Shown one piece after another: positions 1 to 8,110 of a stretch of 53,333 bases of DNA. Below the pieces are notes generated by a model. It had not been told where the DNA came from, did not search any database, and worked only from the letters and a program-made list of their open reading frames with translations. The position numbers and the translations under genes are program-made. The stretch's first letter is position 1. Every line of letters starts with the position of its first letter. The stretch lies in assembly GCA_014653585.1 (NCBI GenBank), contig JACWEH010000006.1, forward strand, positions 1 through 53,333, given 5' to 3'. Source of the stretch: Pelagibacterales bacterium SAG-MED38 (GTDB lineage Bacteria; Pseudomonadota; Alphaproteobacteria; Pelagibacterales; Pelagibacteraceae).

Positions 1-1
1 T

Positions 2-403
2 GGATCAGGAGGTATTATTGGTAAGGGTTTCCTGAAAGGAACACAAAGTTATTTAGAATTTCTTCCTGAGAAACATACAGATTTTATATTTACACTTTTT
101 TCAGAGGAATTTGGTTTTATTGGATCAGTTTTGTTACTTTTAATTTATAGCATCATAATTTATAGAGTAATAAGAATTGGTGCACTCTCCAGAAGTTATT
201 TTGCAAAATTATTCTGTTACAGCTTTGGAACATCAATTTTTGTATATATTGTTATAAATATGAGTATGGTTCTAGGTTTACTTCCTATTGTTGGTTCACC
301 GCTACCGATAATGTCATATGGTGGCTCTTCAATGTTAGCTACCATGATAGGATTCGGAATTGTAATGAGTGCTAAAACCCATAGTCAACAATCTATTGCC
401 TAA
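2..403 (+). CDS. rodA: Rod shape-determining protein RodA, C-terminal part (SEDS glycosyltransferase)
   Basis: The reading frame is open from base 2, so the gene begins outside the window. The visible part starts with a GSGGIIGKGFLKGTQ stretch and continues LEFLPEKHTDFIF and FSEEFGFIG, the conserved periplasmic loop and following segments of RodA/MrdB. Further hydrophobic segments follow, ending in a PLPIMSYGGSS-like motif, the SEDS C-terminal signature. The family polymerises peptidoglycan glycan strands during elongation, with a class B PBP partner, in the inner membrane. FtsW is the alternative paralogue, but the KGFLKGTQ and LPEKHTDFIF wording fits RodA better. A 50-bp gap separates it from the next gene. 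Confidence 0.9.
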   Translation, partial: GSGGIIGKGFLKGTQSYLEFLPEKHTDFIFTLFSEEFGFIGSVLLLLIYSIIIYRVIRIGALSRSYFAKLFCYSFGTSIFVYIVINMSMVLGLLPIVGSPLPIMSYGGSSMLATMIGFGIVMSAKTHSQQSIA

Positions 404-453
404 GTATAATTTGTCGCTGAAGACTAATTAAATTTTCATTATATAATTACTAA

Positions 454-1697
454 ATGGAGAAAAGACTTAAAGTGGGTATAGTTGGAGCAGGTATTCAGGG
501 AATTTCCAATGCTTTATTTTTACAAAAAAAAGGTTTTGAAGTAACGATATTTGATAAAGAAAATCCAGGAAGCCCTGCGGCATCCTATGGAAATGCAGGT
601 CATTTCTCTCCCTATGCTTCATTATCCTTAAATAGAACTGATATTTTATTAGACGTTCCTGCTATGTTGATGAGTTCGACAGGACCGCTAGCACTTAAAT
701 GGAATTATATTCCAAAAATGATCCCTTGGTTTATGAAATTCATATTGAACACATCAAAAAAACAAAATGATGCATACCGCAAAAAATATGCATCAAATTT
801 TAGATTTAGCTTTACCAGCTTATGATGAATTATTTGATGAAATAAATTTAGATGGCTTAGTTGAAAATAAAGGAATTTTATATATTTGGAATGATCAAGA
901 TTTAAAAAGTAGAGAATTAGAAATTAATGTTAGAAATGAATTAGGAGTTCAACAACAACTTGTAAATAAAAAAGAAATTCATGATCTTGAGCCAAATATA
1001 AAGCCTTTTTACCATGCAGGTGTTTATTATCCATACGCAAGGCATGCAAGAAATCCAAAAAAAGATACTTTTAAAATTTTTTGATTTATTTCGCAAAAAC
1101 GGAGGTGAATTTAAAAGATTGAATATTGAAAGTATAGAATTTCAAGACGAACAGCCAATTTTAAAATCTGAGTCGGAAAATTTTTCATTTGATAGAGTAG
1201 TGATAGCCTGTGGTGCTTTTTCAAAAAAATTGACTGACAATTTAAATGAAAAAATACCATTAGATACTGAACGTGGTTATCATGTTCATTTCAAAGATTG
1301 TGACCATCTTTTACAAAGACCAGTTATTTTTTCAAATCGGGGTTTTGGAATAACTCCAATGGAACAGGGACTGAGAGTTGTGGGTACCGTAGAATTTGGA
1401 GGATTGAAAAATCCTCTCTCGAAATCTCGTATTAATAATTTGATTAACAATGCAAAGTATATGTTAGGAGATTTGCCTGATCATGAAGATGAATGGTTAG
1501 GATTTAGACCAACATTACCAGATTTTTTACCAGTCATTGGCCCCTCAAAAAATCACAAAAATGTATTTTACTGTTTTGGTCATCATCATTTAGGATGGAC
1601 ATTGGGACCAATATCTGGAAAGATTGTTTCTGGAATGATAGCTAAAGAAAATACAAATTTAAATTTATCCCCTTATAGCTCAACAAGATTTAATTAG
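454..1697 (+). pseudogene. dadA: D-amino-acid dehydrogenase (DadA-like), reading frame broken by two +1 shifts
   Basis: Three consecutive frames together give one DAO-family flavoprotein of about 413 residues, the usual DadA length. The N-terminal part (from 454) has the FAD-binding GIVGAGIQGISNA fingerprint. The middle part carries the NMHQILDLALPAYDEL region. The last part has RGYHVHF, GFRPTLPDFLPVIGPS and FGHHHLGWTLGP, typical of the DadA C-terminus. Frame moves by +1 twice; removing one A from the run at 781-786 and one from 1057-1063 restores a continuous protein. The family oxidises D-amino acids to 2-oxo acids at the membrane. Both lesions are homopolymer insertions, so sequencing error is as likely as real decay. 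The next four genes follow closely on the same strand. Confidence 0.85.
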
Positions 1698-1701
1698 TAA
1701 A

Positions 1702-2595
1702 ATGCAAAATACCAAGGCATATATAATGCTGGTATGTGCTACTCTATTTTGGGCAGGAAATTTTATGGTAGGAAAGTACGCTTTCTTGACTGACATACCA
1801 CCTTTGTCTTTAGTGTTTTATCGCTGGTCACTCGTCTGGATAATATTGCTACCTCTTACTTACAAAGAAATAATAAAATATAAAGATACGATTTTAAATA
1901 ATTTACCTCTATTATTCTTTTTGGGATTTACAAGTGTTGGCTTGTTTAATTCTTTTACTTATTTATCTTTAATCTATACCCAAGTGATTAACGCATCTCT
2001 TTTTAATACTGCCATTCCAGCCATAATAATTTTACTTTGTTTTATATTTAAAGTTGAAACAACTAATAAATTTCAAATTTTAGGTCTTGTTATTTCAGTG
2101 TGTGGTATTTTAGCGATTATAACTAGACTTAATTTGGATATTTTGCTTTCCCTAAATTTTAATAAGGGTGATTTGATAATGATAGGAGGTGTTGTTACTT
2201 GGGGAATTTACTCAACTCTATTAAAGAAAAAAAAATTTACTTTACCATTATTAACTTTGATTCATGTTATTTGTACGTTTGGATTAATAAGTGTTTTTCC
2301 ACAATTTTTATATGAGTATTCAAATGGACAATTAATTAAGTTAGATACTAATTTAGTTTATACTTTGATATTTTTAGCACTTTTCCCAAGCATAGGATCT
2401 TACTATTGTTGGGCAGGTGCTGTGTCTATTATCGGAGCAAATAGAGCAGGTATTTTCTTATCTTTAATTCCCCTGTTCAGCACAATAATGGCAATACTTT
2501 TTTATAATGAACAATTTAAACTTTTTCACTTGATTGGAGCGATTTTAATTATATTAGGTTTGTTTTTATCAAATAAGGAAAATAAAAATGCTTAA
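1702..2595 (+). CDS. EamA/DMT-family transporter
   Basis: 297 residues, very hydrophobic, about ten membrane segments arranged as two EamA repeats. The first repeat begins MLVCATLFWAGNFMVGKYA, the classic EamA opening, and the second begins near residue 150 (DLIMIGGVVTWGIYS). It ends with a short basic tail. The family moves amino acids, nucleosides or other metabolites across the inner membrane; the substrate cannot be read from sequence. It starts 4 bp after the dadA-like gene and overlaps the following dehydrogenase by 8 bp, so it is probably cotranscribed and may carry a substrate or product of those enzymes (inference). Confidence 0.88.
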   Translation: MQNTKAYIMLVCATLFWAGNFMVGKYAFLTDIPPLSLVFYRWSLVWIILLPLTYKEIIKYKDTILNNLPLLFFLGFTSVGLFNSFTYLSLIYTQVINASLFNTAIPAIIILLCFIFKVETTNKFQILGLVISVCGILAIITRLNLDILLSLNFNKGDLIMIGGVVTWGIYSTLLKKKKFTLPLLTLIHVICTFGLISVFPQFLYEYSNGQLIKLDTNLVYTLIFLALFPSIGSYYCWAGAVSIIGANRAGIFLSLIPLFSTIMAILFYNEQFKLFHLIGAILIILGLFLSNKENKNA

Positions 2596-3538
2596 AGTGG
2601 CTATCTTAGACGATTATCAAAATGTTTCTCAACAATTTGTTGATATTGAAAAACTATCAGGAAAATATGAAATCAAAATTTTCAGCGATCCATTTGAGGA
2701 TGAGGCAGATGCAATAGATAAATTAGCTGACTTTGAGGCCATACTTGTTATGAGAGAAAGAACTCCGATTACAAAAAATTTAATTGAAAATTTAACTAAA
2801 TTAAAATTTATAATTACAAGTGGCCCGAAGAATAAATCAATCGATCTTGTCTCTACAAAAAAAAGACAAATAATTGTCAGTGGAACTGAGAGTAATATTA
2901 ATCCAACACCTGAATTAACCTGGGCTTTAATACTTGGATTAGCGAGAAACCTTAAAGAGGAAATAGATAATATGTACCAAGGATATTGGCAAACTACTGT
3001 TGGGGTAGAATTGAAAGGAAAAATACTTGGCTTGATTGGTCTTGGAAAGGTTGGATCTCAAGTTGCAAAAATTGGAAAAGCATTTGGCATGCAAATAATG
3101 GCATGGAGCGAAAATTTAAATTTAGATACTTGTAAAGAATTAGACGTTTTACCTTGTAGCAAAGAGGACTTAATTAAAAACTCTGATTTTTTATCTATTC
3201 ATGTCCAAGGTGGTGAGAGGTACAAAGATTGTATTACAATCAAAGAAATGGATAAAATGAAGAAAACTGCTTTTTTAATTAATACCTCAAGAGGACCGAT
3301 AATAAACGAGGATGATTTAATAATTGCATTATCAACTAATGAAATCGCAGGAGCTGGTTTAGATGTATATGAAAAAGAACCTTTACCAGAAAATAATAAA
3401 TTAAGATTTTTACCAAATGTATTATTAACACCTCATATTGGATATGTTACTGCCGAAAATTTTCACATTTATTACAGTCAAATGATAGAGTCTCTTGAGG
3501 CTTGTGTAAATGGCAAGCCAATACGTATTATTGAATAG
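2588..3538 (+). CDS. D-isomer-specific 2-hydroxyacid dehydrogenase
   Basis: 316 residues, normal for the family. The catalytic domain flanks a Rossmann fold with GLIGLGKVGSQVA near residue 148. The catalytic signature follows: NTSRGPIINEDDL (Arg), GLDVYEKEPLP (Glu) and LTPHIGYVT (His). Such enzymes interconvert 2-oxo and D-2-hydroxy acids with NAD(P)H, or act on phosphoglycerate or related acids. The start overlaps the permease gene by 8 bp and the stop is 2 bp before the next start. Being next to a D-amino-acid dehydrogenase, which yields 2-oxo acids, it may act on that product (inference). Exact substrate unknown. Confidence 0.85.
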   Translation: MLKVAILDDYQNVSQQFVDIEKLSGKYEIKIFSDPFEDEADAIDKLADFEAILVMRERTPITKNLIENLTKLKFIITSGPKNKSIDLVSTKKRQIIVSGTESNINPTPELTWALILGLARNLKEEIDNMYQGYWQTTVGVELKGKILGLIGLGKVGSQVAKIGKAFGMQIMAWSENLNLDTCKELDVLPCSKEDLIKNSDFLSIHVQGGERYKDCITIKEMDKMKKTAFLINTSRGPIINEDDLIIALSTNEIAGAGLDVYEKEPLPENNKLRFLPNVLLTPHIGYVTAENFHIYYSQMIESLEACVNGKPIRIIE

Positions 3539-3540
3539 TA

Positions 3541-4434
3541 ATGGAACTACCAGTTGTTAATCACAAAGATTATTTTGCGAAAATTGGTGACGATCATAAG
3601 TTTCCAATAAATAAATTTGGTGATCTTGCAGACTATCTAATTAAGGAAAAAATAGTAAAAAAATTTCACGAACCATATCCATGCTCAGTAGAAACTCTAA
3701 AAAGAGCCCATTCAGAGGAATATATTAATAAAATTAAAAACAAAACTCTTGATGAAATTGCGGTTAAAAAAATTGGATTTCCACTAGTTGACAGCGTAGT
3801 CAAAAGATCTTTTATCGCTACAGGTGGCACGGTATTAGCTTCTAAGCTAGCAATCAATTGTGGTGTAGCTTGTAATACAGCTGGCGGTAGTCATCATGCA
3901 AATTATCAGGGTGGTGCTGGTTATTGTGTTTTTAATGATGTAGCAGTAGCATCTCATTATTTATTAGATAGAGGATTAGCTGGAAAAATCTTGATTATAG
4001 ATTTAGATGTTCATCAAGGAAATGGTAACTCAGATATTTTTAAAGATAATAGAAATGTTTTTACTTTTAGCATGCACTCTAAATCGAATTACCCTGCAAA
4101 AAAATCTGTTAGTGACTGTGATGTAGAGTTACAAAATGATTTAGAGGATAAAGAATATTTAAAGATACTAAAATTTTATTTAAATCAATTAAATCGAGAA
4201 AATTTTGATTTTGTATTTTATATTGCAGGGGTCGATATTCATTTCAATGATAGACTAGGAAAGTTAAAAGTTTCTGATGAAGGTATCAAAAAAAGAGATC
4301 AAATTGTTACGGAAAATTTTTTTTCTAGAGGAATTCCACTTTGTGGTGTTTTAGGCGGTGGTTATAATAAAGATAACAAAAAACTTGTTGAATTACATTC
4401 TTATTTACATCAATCATGTGCTAAATTAGTTTAA
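3541..4434 (+). CDS. Histone-deacetylase-superfamily hydrolase (acetoin-utilisation/acetylpolyamine type)
   Basis: 297 residues covering one HDAC fold. Visible active-site elements are the GGSHHA pair (His118, His119), zinc ligands Asp156 and His158 in IDLDVHQGNGN, third zinc ligand Asp232 in AGVDIHFNDRLG, and a GGGY tyrosine near 275 in the transition-state position. Bacterial members remove acetyl groups from polyamines, small amides or protein lysines. It starts 2 bp after the dehydrogenase gene and ends 4 bp before msrB, suggesting one transcript. All catalytic residues are present, so it should be active. The substrate is not predictable; amide-bond catabolism with neighbouring amino-acid enzymes is one possibility. 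Confidence 0.85.
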   Translation: MELPVVNHKDYFAKIGDDHKFPINKFGDLADYLIKEKIVKKFHEPYPCSVETLKRAHSEEYINKIKNKTLDEIAVKKIGFPLVDSVVKRSFIATGGTVLASKLAINCGVACNTAGGSHHANYQGGAGYCVFNDVAVASHYLLDRGLAGKILIIDLDVHQGNGNSDIFKDNRNVFTFSMHSKSNYPAKKSVSDCDVELQNDLEDKEYLKILKFYLNQLNRENFDFVFYIAGVDIHFNDRLGKLKVSDEGIKKRDQIVTENFFSRGIPLCGVLGGGYNKDNKKLVELHSYLHQSCAKLV

Positions 4435-4438
4435 TTTT

Positions 4439-4807
4439 ATGAATAAAAAAAATTCAAACTTAACTGCAGAACAAAAATTAGTTATGTTTGAGGAAGGTAC
4501 TGAACCACCTGGTTCAAGTGAATTGAATAATGAAAAACGTGAAGGCAGTTATCATTGTGCAAATTGTGGACTAAAGTTATTCGATTCTAAAACTAAATAC
4601 GAAAGTGGTTCAGGCTGGCCATCATTTTTTGAGTCATTGCCAGAGGTATTTGAAATTAAAACAGATCATTTGTTAGGTTATGCACGTACAGAATATCATT
4701 GTAAAAATTGTAAAGCACATCATGGTCATGTTTTTGACGATGGTCCACAACCAACTGGTAAAAGATATTGTAATAATGGTATCTGTTTGATTTTTAAAAA
4801 AAAATAA
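4439..4807 (+). CDS. msrB: Peptide-methionine (R)-S-oxide reductase MsrB
   Basis: 122 residues, slightly short for the family. Two zinc-binding CxxC pairs are present (Cys40/Cys43 and Cys88/Cys91), along with SGSGWPSF, HHGHVFDDGP and the catalytic RYCNNG motif with Cys111. It reduces methionine-R-sulfoxide in proteins using thioredoxin-type electrons. No signal peptide, so cytoplasmic. The residue after RYCNN is Gly rather than the usual Ser, a mild departure. Last gene of the run from 1702, convergent with grxC 3 bp away. The partner MsrA is encoded at 31683-32258. Confidence 0.93.
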   Translation: MNKKNSNLTAEQKLVMFEEGTEPPGSSELNNEKREGSYHCANCGLKLFDSKTKYESGSGWPSFFESLPEVFEIKTDHLLGYARTEYHCKNCKAHHGHVFDDGPQPTGKRYCNNGICLIFKKK

Positions 4808-4810
4808 ATT

Positions 4811-5065
4811 TTATTTTAACATCTCTTGTAATTTATTTTCTTTTTCTAGTGCTCTGATTTCATCATAACCACCTATATGCTGATCATCAAAAAAAATTTG
4901 TGGAATGGTCATTTTACCATTAGTTTTTTTTATCATTTCTTCTTTTGCACCTTTAACAGTTGAAACATTGACTTCCTTAAAGATAGCATTATTTCTTGTA
5001 AGTAATTTTTTTGCTGCATCGCAATAATTACAAAAAGGACCTGTATAAATTATGATATTTTTCAT
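4811..5065 (-). CDS. grxC: Glutaredoxin 3 (class I, CPYC-type variant CNYC)
   Basis: 84 residues, standard glutaredoxin length. It shows the redox motif FCNYC in place of the common CPYC, then the cis-proline element MTIPQIFFDD and the glutathione-binding GGYDEI stretch. It reduces disulfides and glutathionylated proteins with glutathione, which this cell can make (gshA and gshB at 46-48 kb). The gene follows the DUF2805 gene on the minus strand with a 3-bp gap and is convergent with msrB. Confidence 0.92.
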   Translation of the reverse strand: MKNIIIYTGPFCNYCDAAKKLLTRNNAIFKEVNVSTVKGAKEEMIKKTNGKMTIPQIFFDDQHIGGYDEIRALEKENKLQEMLK

Positions 5066-5068
5066 GTT

Positions 5069-5365
5069 TTAGAGATAATCACCTTTTTTTAATTTACCAG
5101 TGATAAGTTTTCTTGAATATTCAAATTTTTTTCTATGTTTGATACTTTTCTGATTTACTCTTTTTCTCCATAATCTAAATGATGAGGGTTTAATTGACCT
5201 TCTCATTATTTTGATAACATCATTTTCTTTGTATCCAGTTTTTTTTTCGATTTCCTCAAAAGTAATGCGATCTGCCCAGGCAGCCCAAATGACCCAATCT
5301 GGATCCTCGATATTTGGTTCAGGATTTTTAACCTTGGTAACAGGCCTGTGACCTTTTTTTTTCAT
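5069..5365 (-). CDS. DUF2805 / TIGR03643-type conserved protein
   Basis: 98 residues with the family core around DWVIWAAWADRITFEEI, VIKIMRRSIKPSSFRLWRKR and a basic KHRKKFEYSRK tail. The helical pattern with an invariant MRxxLKPSSFRLWR-like block is typical of DUF2805, whose function is unknown; the helix-turn-helix look and strong positive charge suggest nucleic-acid binding (inference). It lies directly upstream of grxC on the same strand. The start ATG faces a 386-bp intergenic region. Confidence 0.75.
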   Translation of the reverse strand: MKKKGHRPVTKVKNPEPNIEDPDWVIWAAWADRITFEEIEKKTGYKENDVIKIMRRSIKPSSFRLWRKRVNQKSIKHRKKFEYSRKLITGKLKKGDYL

Positions 5366-5428
5366 AAATCCTTTATATTTAATAGAAAATAATAATGCAT
5401 TTTTTTTTTAATCTGTTATTGTGAATAT

Positions 5429-5475
5429 GATAGTCCTTCTTAGCCATCTTTAGCTCCCGGTTTTTTAGGACTATC
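5429..5475. other. Intergenic stem with 9-bp perfect arms
   Basis: GATAGTCCT at 5429-5437 pairs perfectly with AGGACTATC at 5467-5475, enclosing a 29-nt loop that contains CTTAGCCATCTTTAGCTCCC. The right arm is followed by TCTTTTTAATTTTTT, a U-rich tract on the plus-strand transcript. It could be a small structured RNA with a terminator-like end, a leader element of the outer-membrane gene 276 bp downstream, or a terminator for an unseen transcript. It matches no RNA family I can name with confidence. Confidence 0.4.
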
Positions 5476-5602
5476 TCTTTTTAATTTTTTAGAATTTTAC
5501 TCATTTTTATCATCTTGTAGTTTTCAATGGGTTTAACTAAATTTTAGGAAAATTACTCCGTTATTTTTATTTAAATTTTAGTCAACTTCAGAGAAAAAAA
5601 AC

Positions 5603-5641
5603 GTTCAAATCTATGAACTTTTGTGTTGTATTATTGCAACA
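5603..5641. promoter_or_regulatory. Two adjacent inverted repeats upstream of the outer-membrane gene
   Basis: GTTCA (5603-5607) pairs with TGAAC (5614-5618), and TGTTG (5624-5628) pairs with CAACA (5637-5641). The two short dyads lie 5 bp apart, 111 bp upstream of the barrel gene, in the 386-bp stretch 5366-5751 that otherwise holds only the stem at 5429-5475 and AT-rich sequence. Their spacing resembles an operator pair, but arms of 5 bp are weak evidence. A ribosome-binding AAAGGG sits shortly before the ATG at 5752. Confidence 0.25.
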
Positions 5642-5751
5642 TTTTTAACTTTTAAATAATTTATCACAAATTGGATTAATATTTTCTTATAAAAAAGTGC
5701 TTTTGATGGTAAGAATCGTTCTAAATTAACATTTAAACATAAAGGGTATAT

Positions 5752-6438
5752 ATGAAAAAATTTTTAACAATAGCTGCGTTTATGCTGTTTACCGTCTCTA
5801 GCGCGATTGCTGCGGATGGAAGAATGGGTGTTACGCTTAAATACGGATACTTTGAGGCTGATGAAGCATCTGAGATTTTTTCTGGAGCACACTCAAGTGG
5901 AGCTAGTCCAGGAACAGTAACAAAAAAAGCGTCAGGCGAAGGTGATGTAGCCGAAGGAGAATTTGGTTATGCATCAATCTTTGCTGAAGTGATGGCGAAT
6001 GAAAAATTTGGAATTGGAGTAGATTATGTTCCAATGGCATTAGAGTCTGAGTCTACATCAAACACTCAAACAACTACTACAGCTTCAGCTACTGGAAATA
6101 ACACAGTTCAAATAGACTTCGAAGATTTAACAACTATTTATGGATTATTTTTTGCAACAGAAAATATCTATTTAAAAGCTGGTTATGTGACAGTAGAGGT
6201 AAAAACTAATGAAAATTTAGCAACTGGTGGTGCATACGGTGATACATCACTAGATGGTTACACACTAGGTCTTGGATTTAACAATGACATGGATAACGGT
6301 ATGTTCGTTAGATTTGAAGCAGCTGTAATGGATATAGATGGTGCTACACTAGCAAACAAAAACGATGCCAACAAAAAAGTTACTGCTGAAGGTATCGAAG
6401 GTGTAAGTGCTTCATTATCTGTAGGAAAGACGTTTTAA
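5752..6438 (+). CDS. Outer-membrane beta-barrel protein
   Basis: 228 residues with a clear Sec signal peptide (MKKFLTIAAFMLFTVSSAIA, cleaved before ADG). The mature protein has alternating hydrophobic strands, Gly- and aromatic-rich turns, low-complexity Thr/Ser loops near residues 103-115, and a C-terminal SVGKTF ending in Phe, the usual BAM recognition signal. It is probably a small porin-like or OmpA/OmpW-like barrel; I cannot assign a named family. Long upstream region, good ribosome-binding site (AAAGGG) and a strong terminator suggest a single highly expressed gene. The ATG at 5752 is the only start giving the signal peptide. Confidence 0.75.
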   Translation: MKKFLTIAAFMLFTVSSAIAADGRMGVTLKYGYFEADEASEIFSGAHSSGASPGTVTKKASGEGDVAEGEFGYASIFAEVMANEKFGIGVDYVPMALESESTSNTQTTTTASATGNNTVQIDFEDLTTIYGLFFATENIYLKAGYVTVEVKTNENLATGGAYGDTSLDGYTLGLGFNNDMDNGMFVRFEAAVMDIDGATLANKNDANKKVTAEGIEGVSASLSVGKTF

Positions 6439-6470
6439 GGAAAAACTAAATAGTTTGAATAGTTAATTTT

Positions 6471-6501
6471 AACCCCCTCTTTTAAGAGGGGGTTTTTTTT
6501 T
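6471..6501 (+). terminator. Rho-independent terminator after the outer-membrane gene
   Basis: A perfect AACCCCCTCTT / AAGAGGGGGTT stem with a very short loop is followed by nine T residues. It lies 33 bp after the stop of the barrel gene and before the ATG at 6552. It is the strongest terminator in the window and supports monocistronic expression of that gene. Confidence 0.92.
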
Positions 6502-6551
6502 ACTTAAAATTTTATAAAAAAATTTTATTTAAGTTAAATTAATATTATTTT

Positions 6552-7310
6552 ATGAATTTAGGGTTTATAGGTACGGGAAATATTGTTTCAGATGTTGTCG
6601 CTGGCATAAGCAAATCTGGTTTTTCCCACAAAAAGATAATCATTTCTCCTAGAAATAAAAAAAAAGCTCAATATTTAAAAAAAAAATTTAAGAGGATAAT
6701 GATAGCCAAAAATAATCAAGCAGTAATAGATATGTCGGATTGGATTTTTCTAGGCGTTTTACCTCAAGTTGGGGAAAATATATTGCCTAAATTAAATTTT
6801 AAAAAGAATCAAATAGTTATTAGTTTTATGTCTACAACAAATCTTTCAAAATTAAAAAAACTAATTAAAAAAAAGGTGACTATTGTAAGAGCTATTCCTA
6901 TGCCTCCAATTAGACTTGGTAAAGGCCCAGTAGCAATATTTCCACCCAATTTAAAAATTAAAAACTTTTTTAATAGAATTGGAACAACTATTGAAATAAA
7001 GAACGAAAAGTTGTCAAAAAACTTTTGGGCTATTTCAGGAACAATGGCCTCATTTTATGAATTGTTAAATGTTTTATCAAATTGGTTAATAAGAAAAAAA
7101 ACAAACAAATTAGATGCTCAAAAATATGTAACTTCACTATATTCAGCTTTAGCTGAACTGGCACTTTTAAATTCATCAAAATCATTAAAAAATTTGGTGA
7201 ATGAACAAACACCAGGTGGGCTGAATTGGCAAGGTGTTAATGATTTAAGAAAATTAGGTTATTATAGATTATTAGAAAAATCGCTTAAGAGGATTTATAA
7301 AAGATTATAA
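6552..7310 (+). CDS. Pyrroline-5-carboxylate reductase-like protein
   Basis: 252 residues. The N-terminus MNLGFIGTGNIVSDVVAGI is a dinucleotide-binding Rossmann motif, and the C-terminal dimer domain has the family signature near TPGGLNWQGVNDL. P5C reductase makes L-proline from pyrroline-5-carboxylate with NAD(P)H. The usual central segment is divergent (RAIPMPPIRLGKGPVAIF), and the C-terminal consensus TPGGTT is changed to TPGGLN, so it may be a paralogue acting on a related imine rather than the main ProC. It follows the terminator at 6471 and is 12 bp upstream of the ABC operon. Confidence 0.75.
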   Translation: MNLGFIGTGNIVSDVVAGISKSGFSHKKIIISPRNKKKAQYLKKKFKRIMIAKNNQAVIDMSDWIFLGVLPQVGENILPKLNFKKNQIVISFMSTTNLSKLKKLIKKKVTIVRAIPMPPIRLGKGPVAIFPPNLKIKNFFNRIGTTIEIKNEKLSKNFWAISGTMASFYELLNVLSNWLIRKKTNKLDAQKYVTSLYSALAELALLNSSKSLKNLVNEQTPGGLNWQGVNDLRKLGYYRLLEKSLKRIYKRL

Positions 7311-7322
7311 TCTAATCTCGGA

Positions 7323-8108
7323 ATGCAAGATAATATTTTAGAAATAAAAAATTTATCAAAATATTTTGGTGGATTAGCTGCTGTATCTAATTGTTCTTTA
7401 AAAGTAAAAAAGGGATCTATAACTGGAATAATAGGACCTAACGGTTCAGGAAAAACTACTTTATTTAATTTAATTGCAGGAAATTTAAAGTCATCTACTG
7501 GCAATGTTTTATTTAACAATGAAAATATCACTGACGTTCCGTCTTACGAATTATTTTCAAAAGGGTTACTAAGAACTTTTCAAATAGCTCATGAATTTAC
7601 TAATTTATCAGTATTAGAAAATTTGATGATGGTACCTGGCAATCAATCAGGAGAAAAATTAATGAATGCTTTGTTAAAGCCTGGATTAGTTGCAAAAGAA
7701 GAAAGTCAGATTAAAGAAAAAGCAACGGAAGTAGTTGATTTTCTTAATTTAAGTCACATGAAAAATGAATTAGCTGGAAACTTGTCTGGAGGGCAAAAAA
7801 AATTATTAGAATTGGGACGAACAATGATGGTGGATGCCAAATTAGTCTTATTAGACGAAGTTGGAGCAGGAGTAAATAGAACATTATTAAAAGATTTAGG
7901 AACAGCTATTGAAAAATTGAATAAAGAGAAGGGCTATACATTTTGTATGATTGAGCATGATATGGATTTTATAGGAAGATTATGTGACCGAGTGATTGTT
8001 ATGGCAGAGGGATCTGTTTTATTTGAAGGCTCAGTAGAGGATGCAAAAAAAGATGAAAGAGTAATTGAAAGCTATTTAGGTAGAGGTTCAAAACTAAAAG
8101 ATAATTAA
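7323..8108 (+). CDS. livG: Branched-chain-amino-acid-type ABC transporter ATP-binding protein (LivG-like)
   Basis: 261 residues, one ABC ATPase domain. Walker A is GPNGSGKTT (38-46), the signature is LSGGQKK, and Walker B is LVLLDEVGAGV with His in the IEHDMDFI switch. Val follows the catalytic Glu where LDEP is usual, a known variation in this subgroup. It forms a heterodimer with the next gene product and powers the LivH/LivM permeases. First gene of a four-gene operon (gaps of 2 bp, 0 bp and -4 bp). The C-terminal IESYLG is typical of LivG. Substrate is probably amino acids or related amides. Confidence 0.88.
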   Translation: MQDNILEIKNLSKYFGGLAAVSNCSLKVKKGSITGIIGPNGSGKTTLFNLIAGNLKSSTGNVLFNNENITDVPSYELFSKGLLRTFQIAHEFTNLSVLENLMMVPGNQSGEKLMNALLKPGLVAKEESQIKEKATEVVDFLNLSHMKNELAGNLSGGQKKLLELGRTMMVDAKLVLLDEVGAGVNRTLLKDLGTAIEKLNKEKGYTFCMIEHDMDFIGRLCDRVIVMAEGSVLFEGSVEDAKKDERVIESYLGRGSKLKDN

Positions 8109-8110
8109 GT

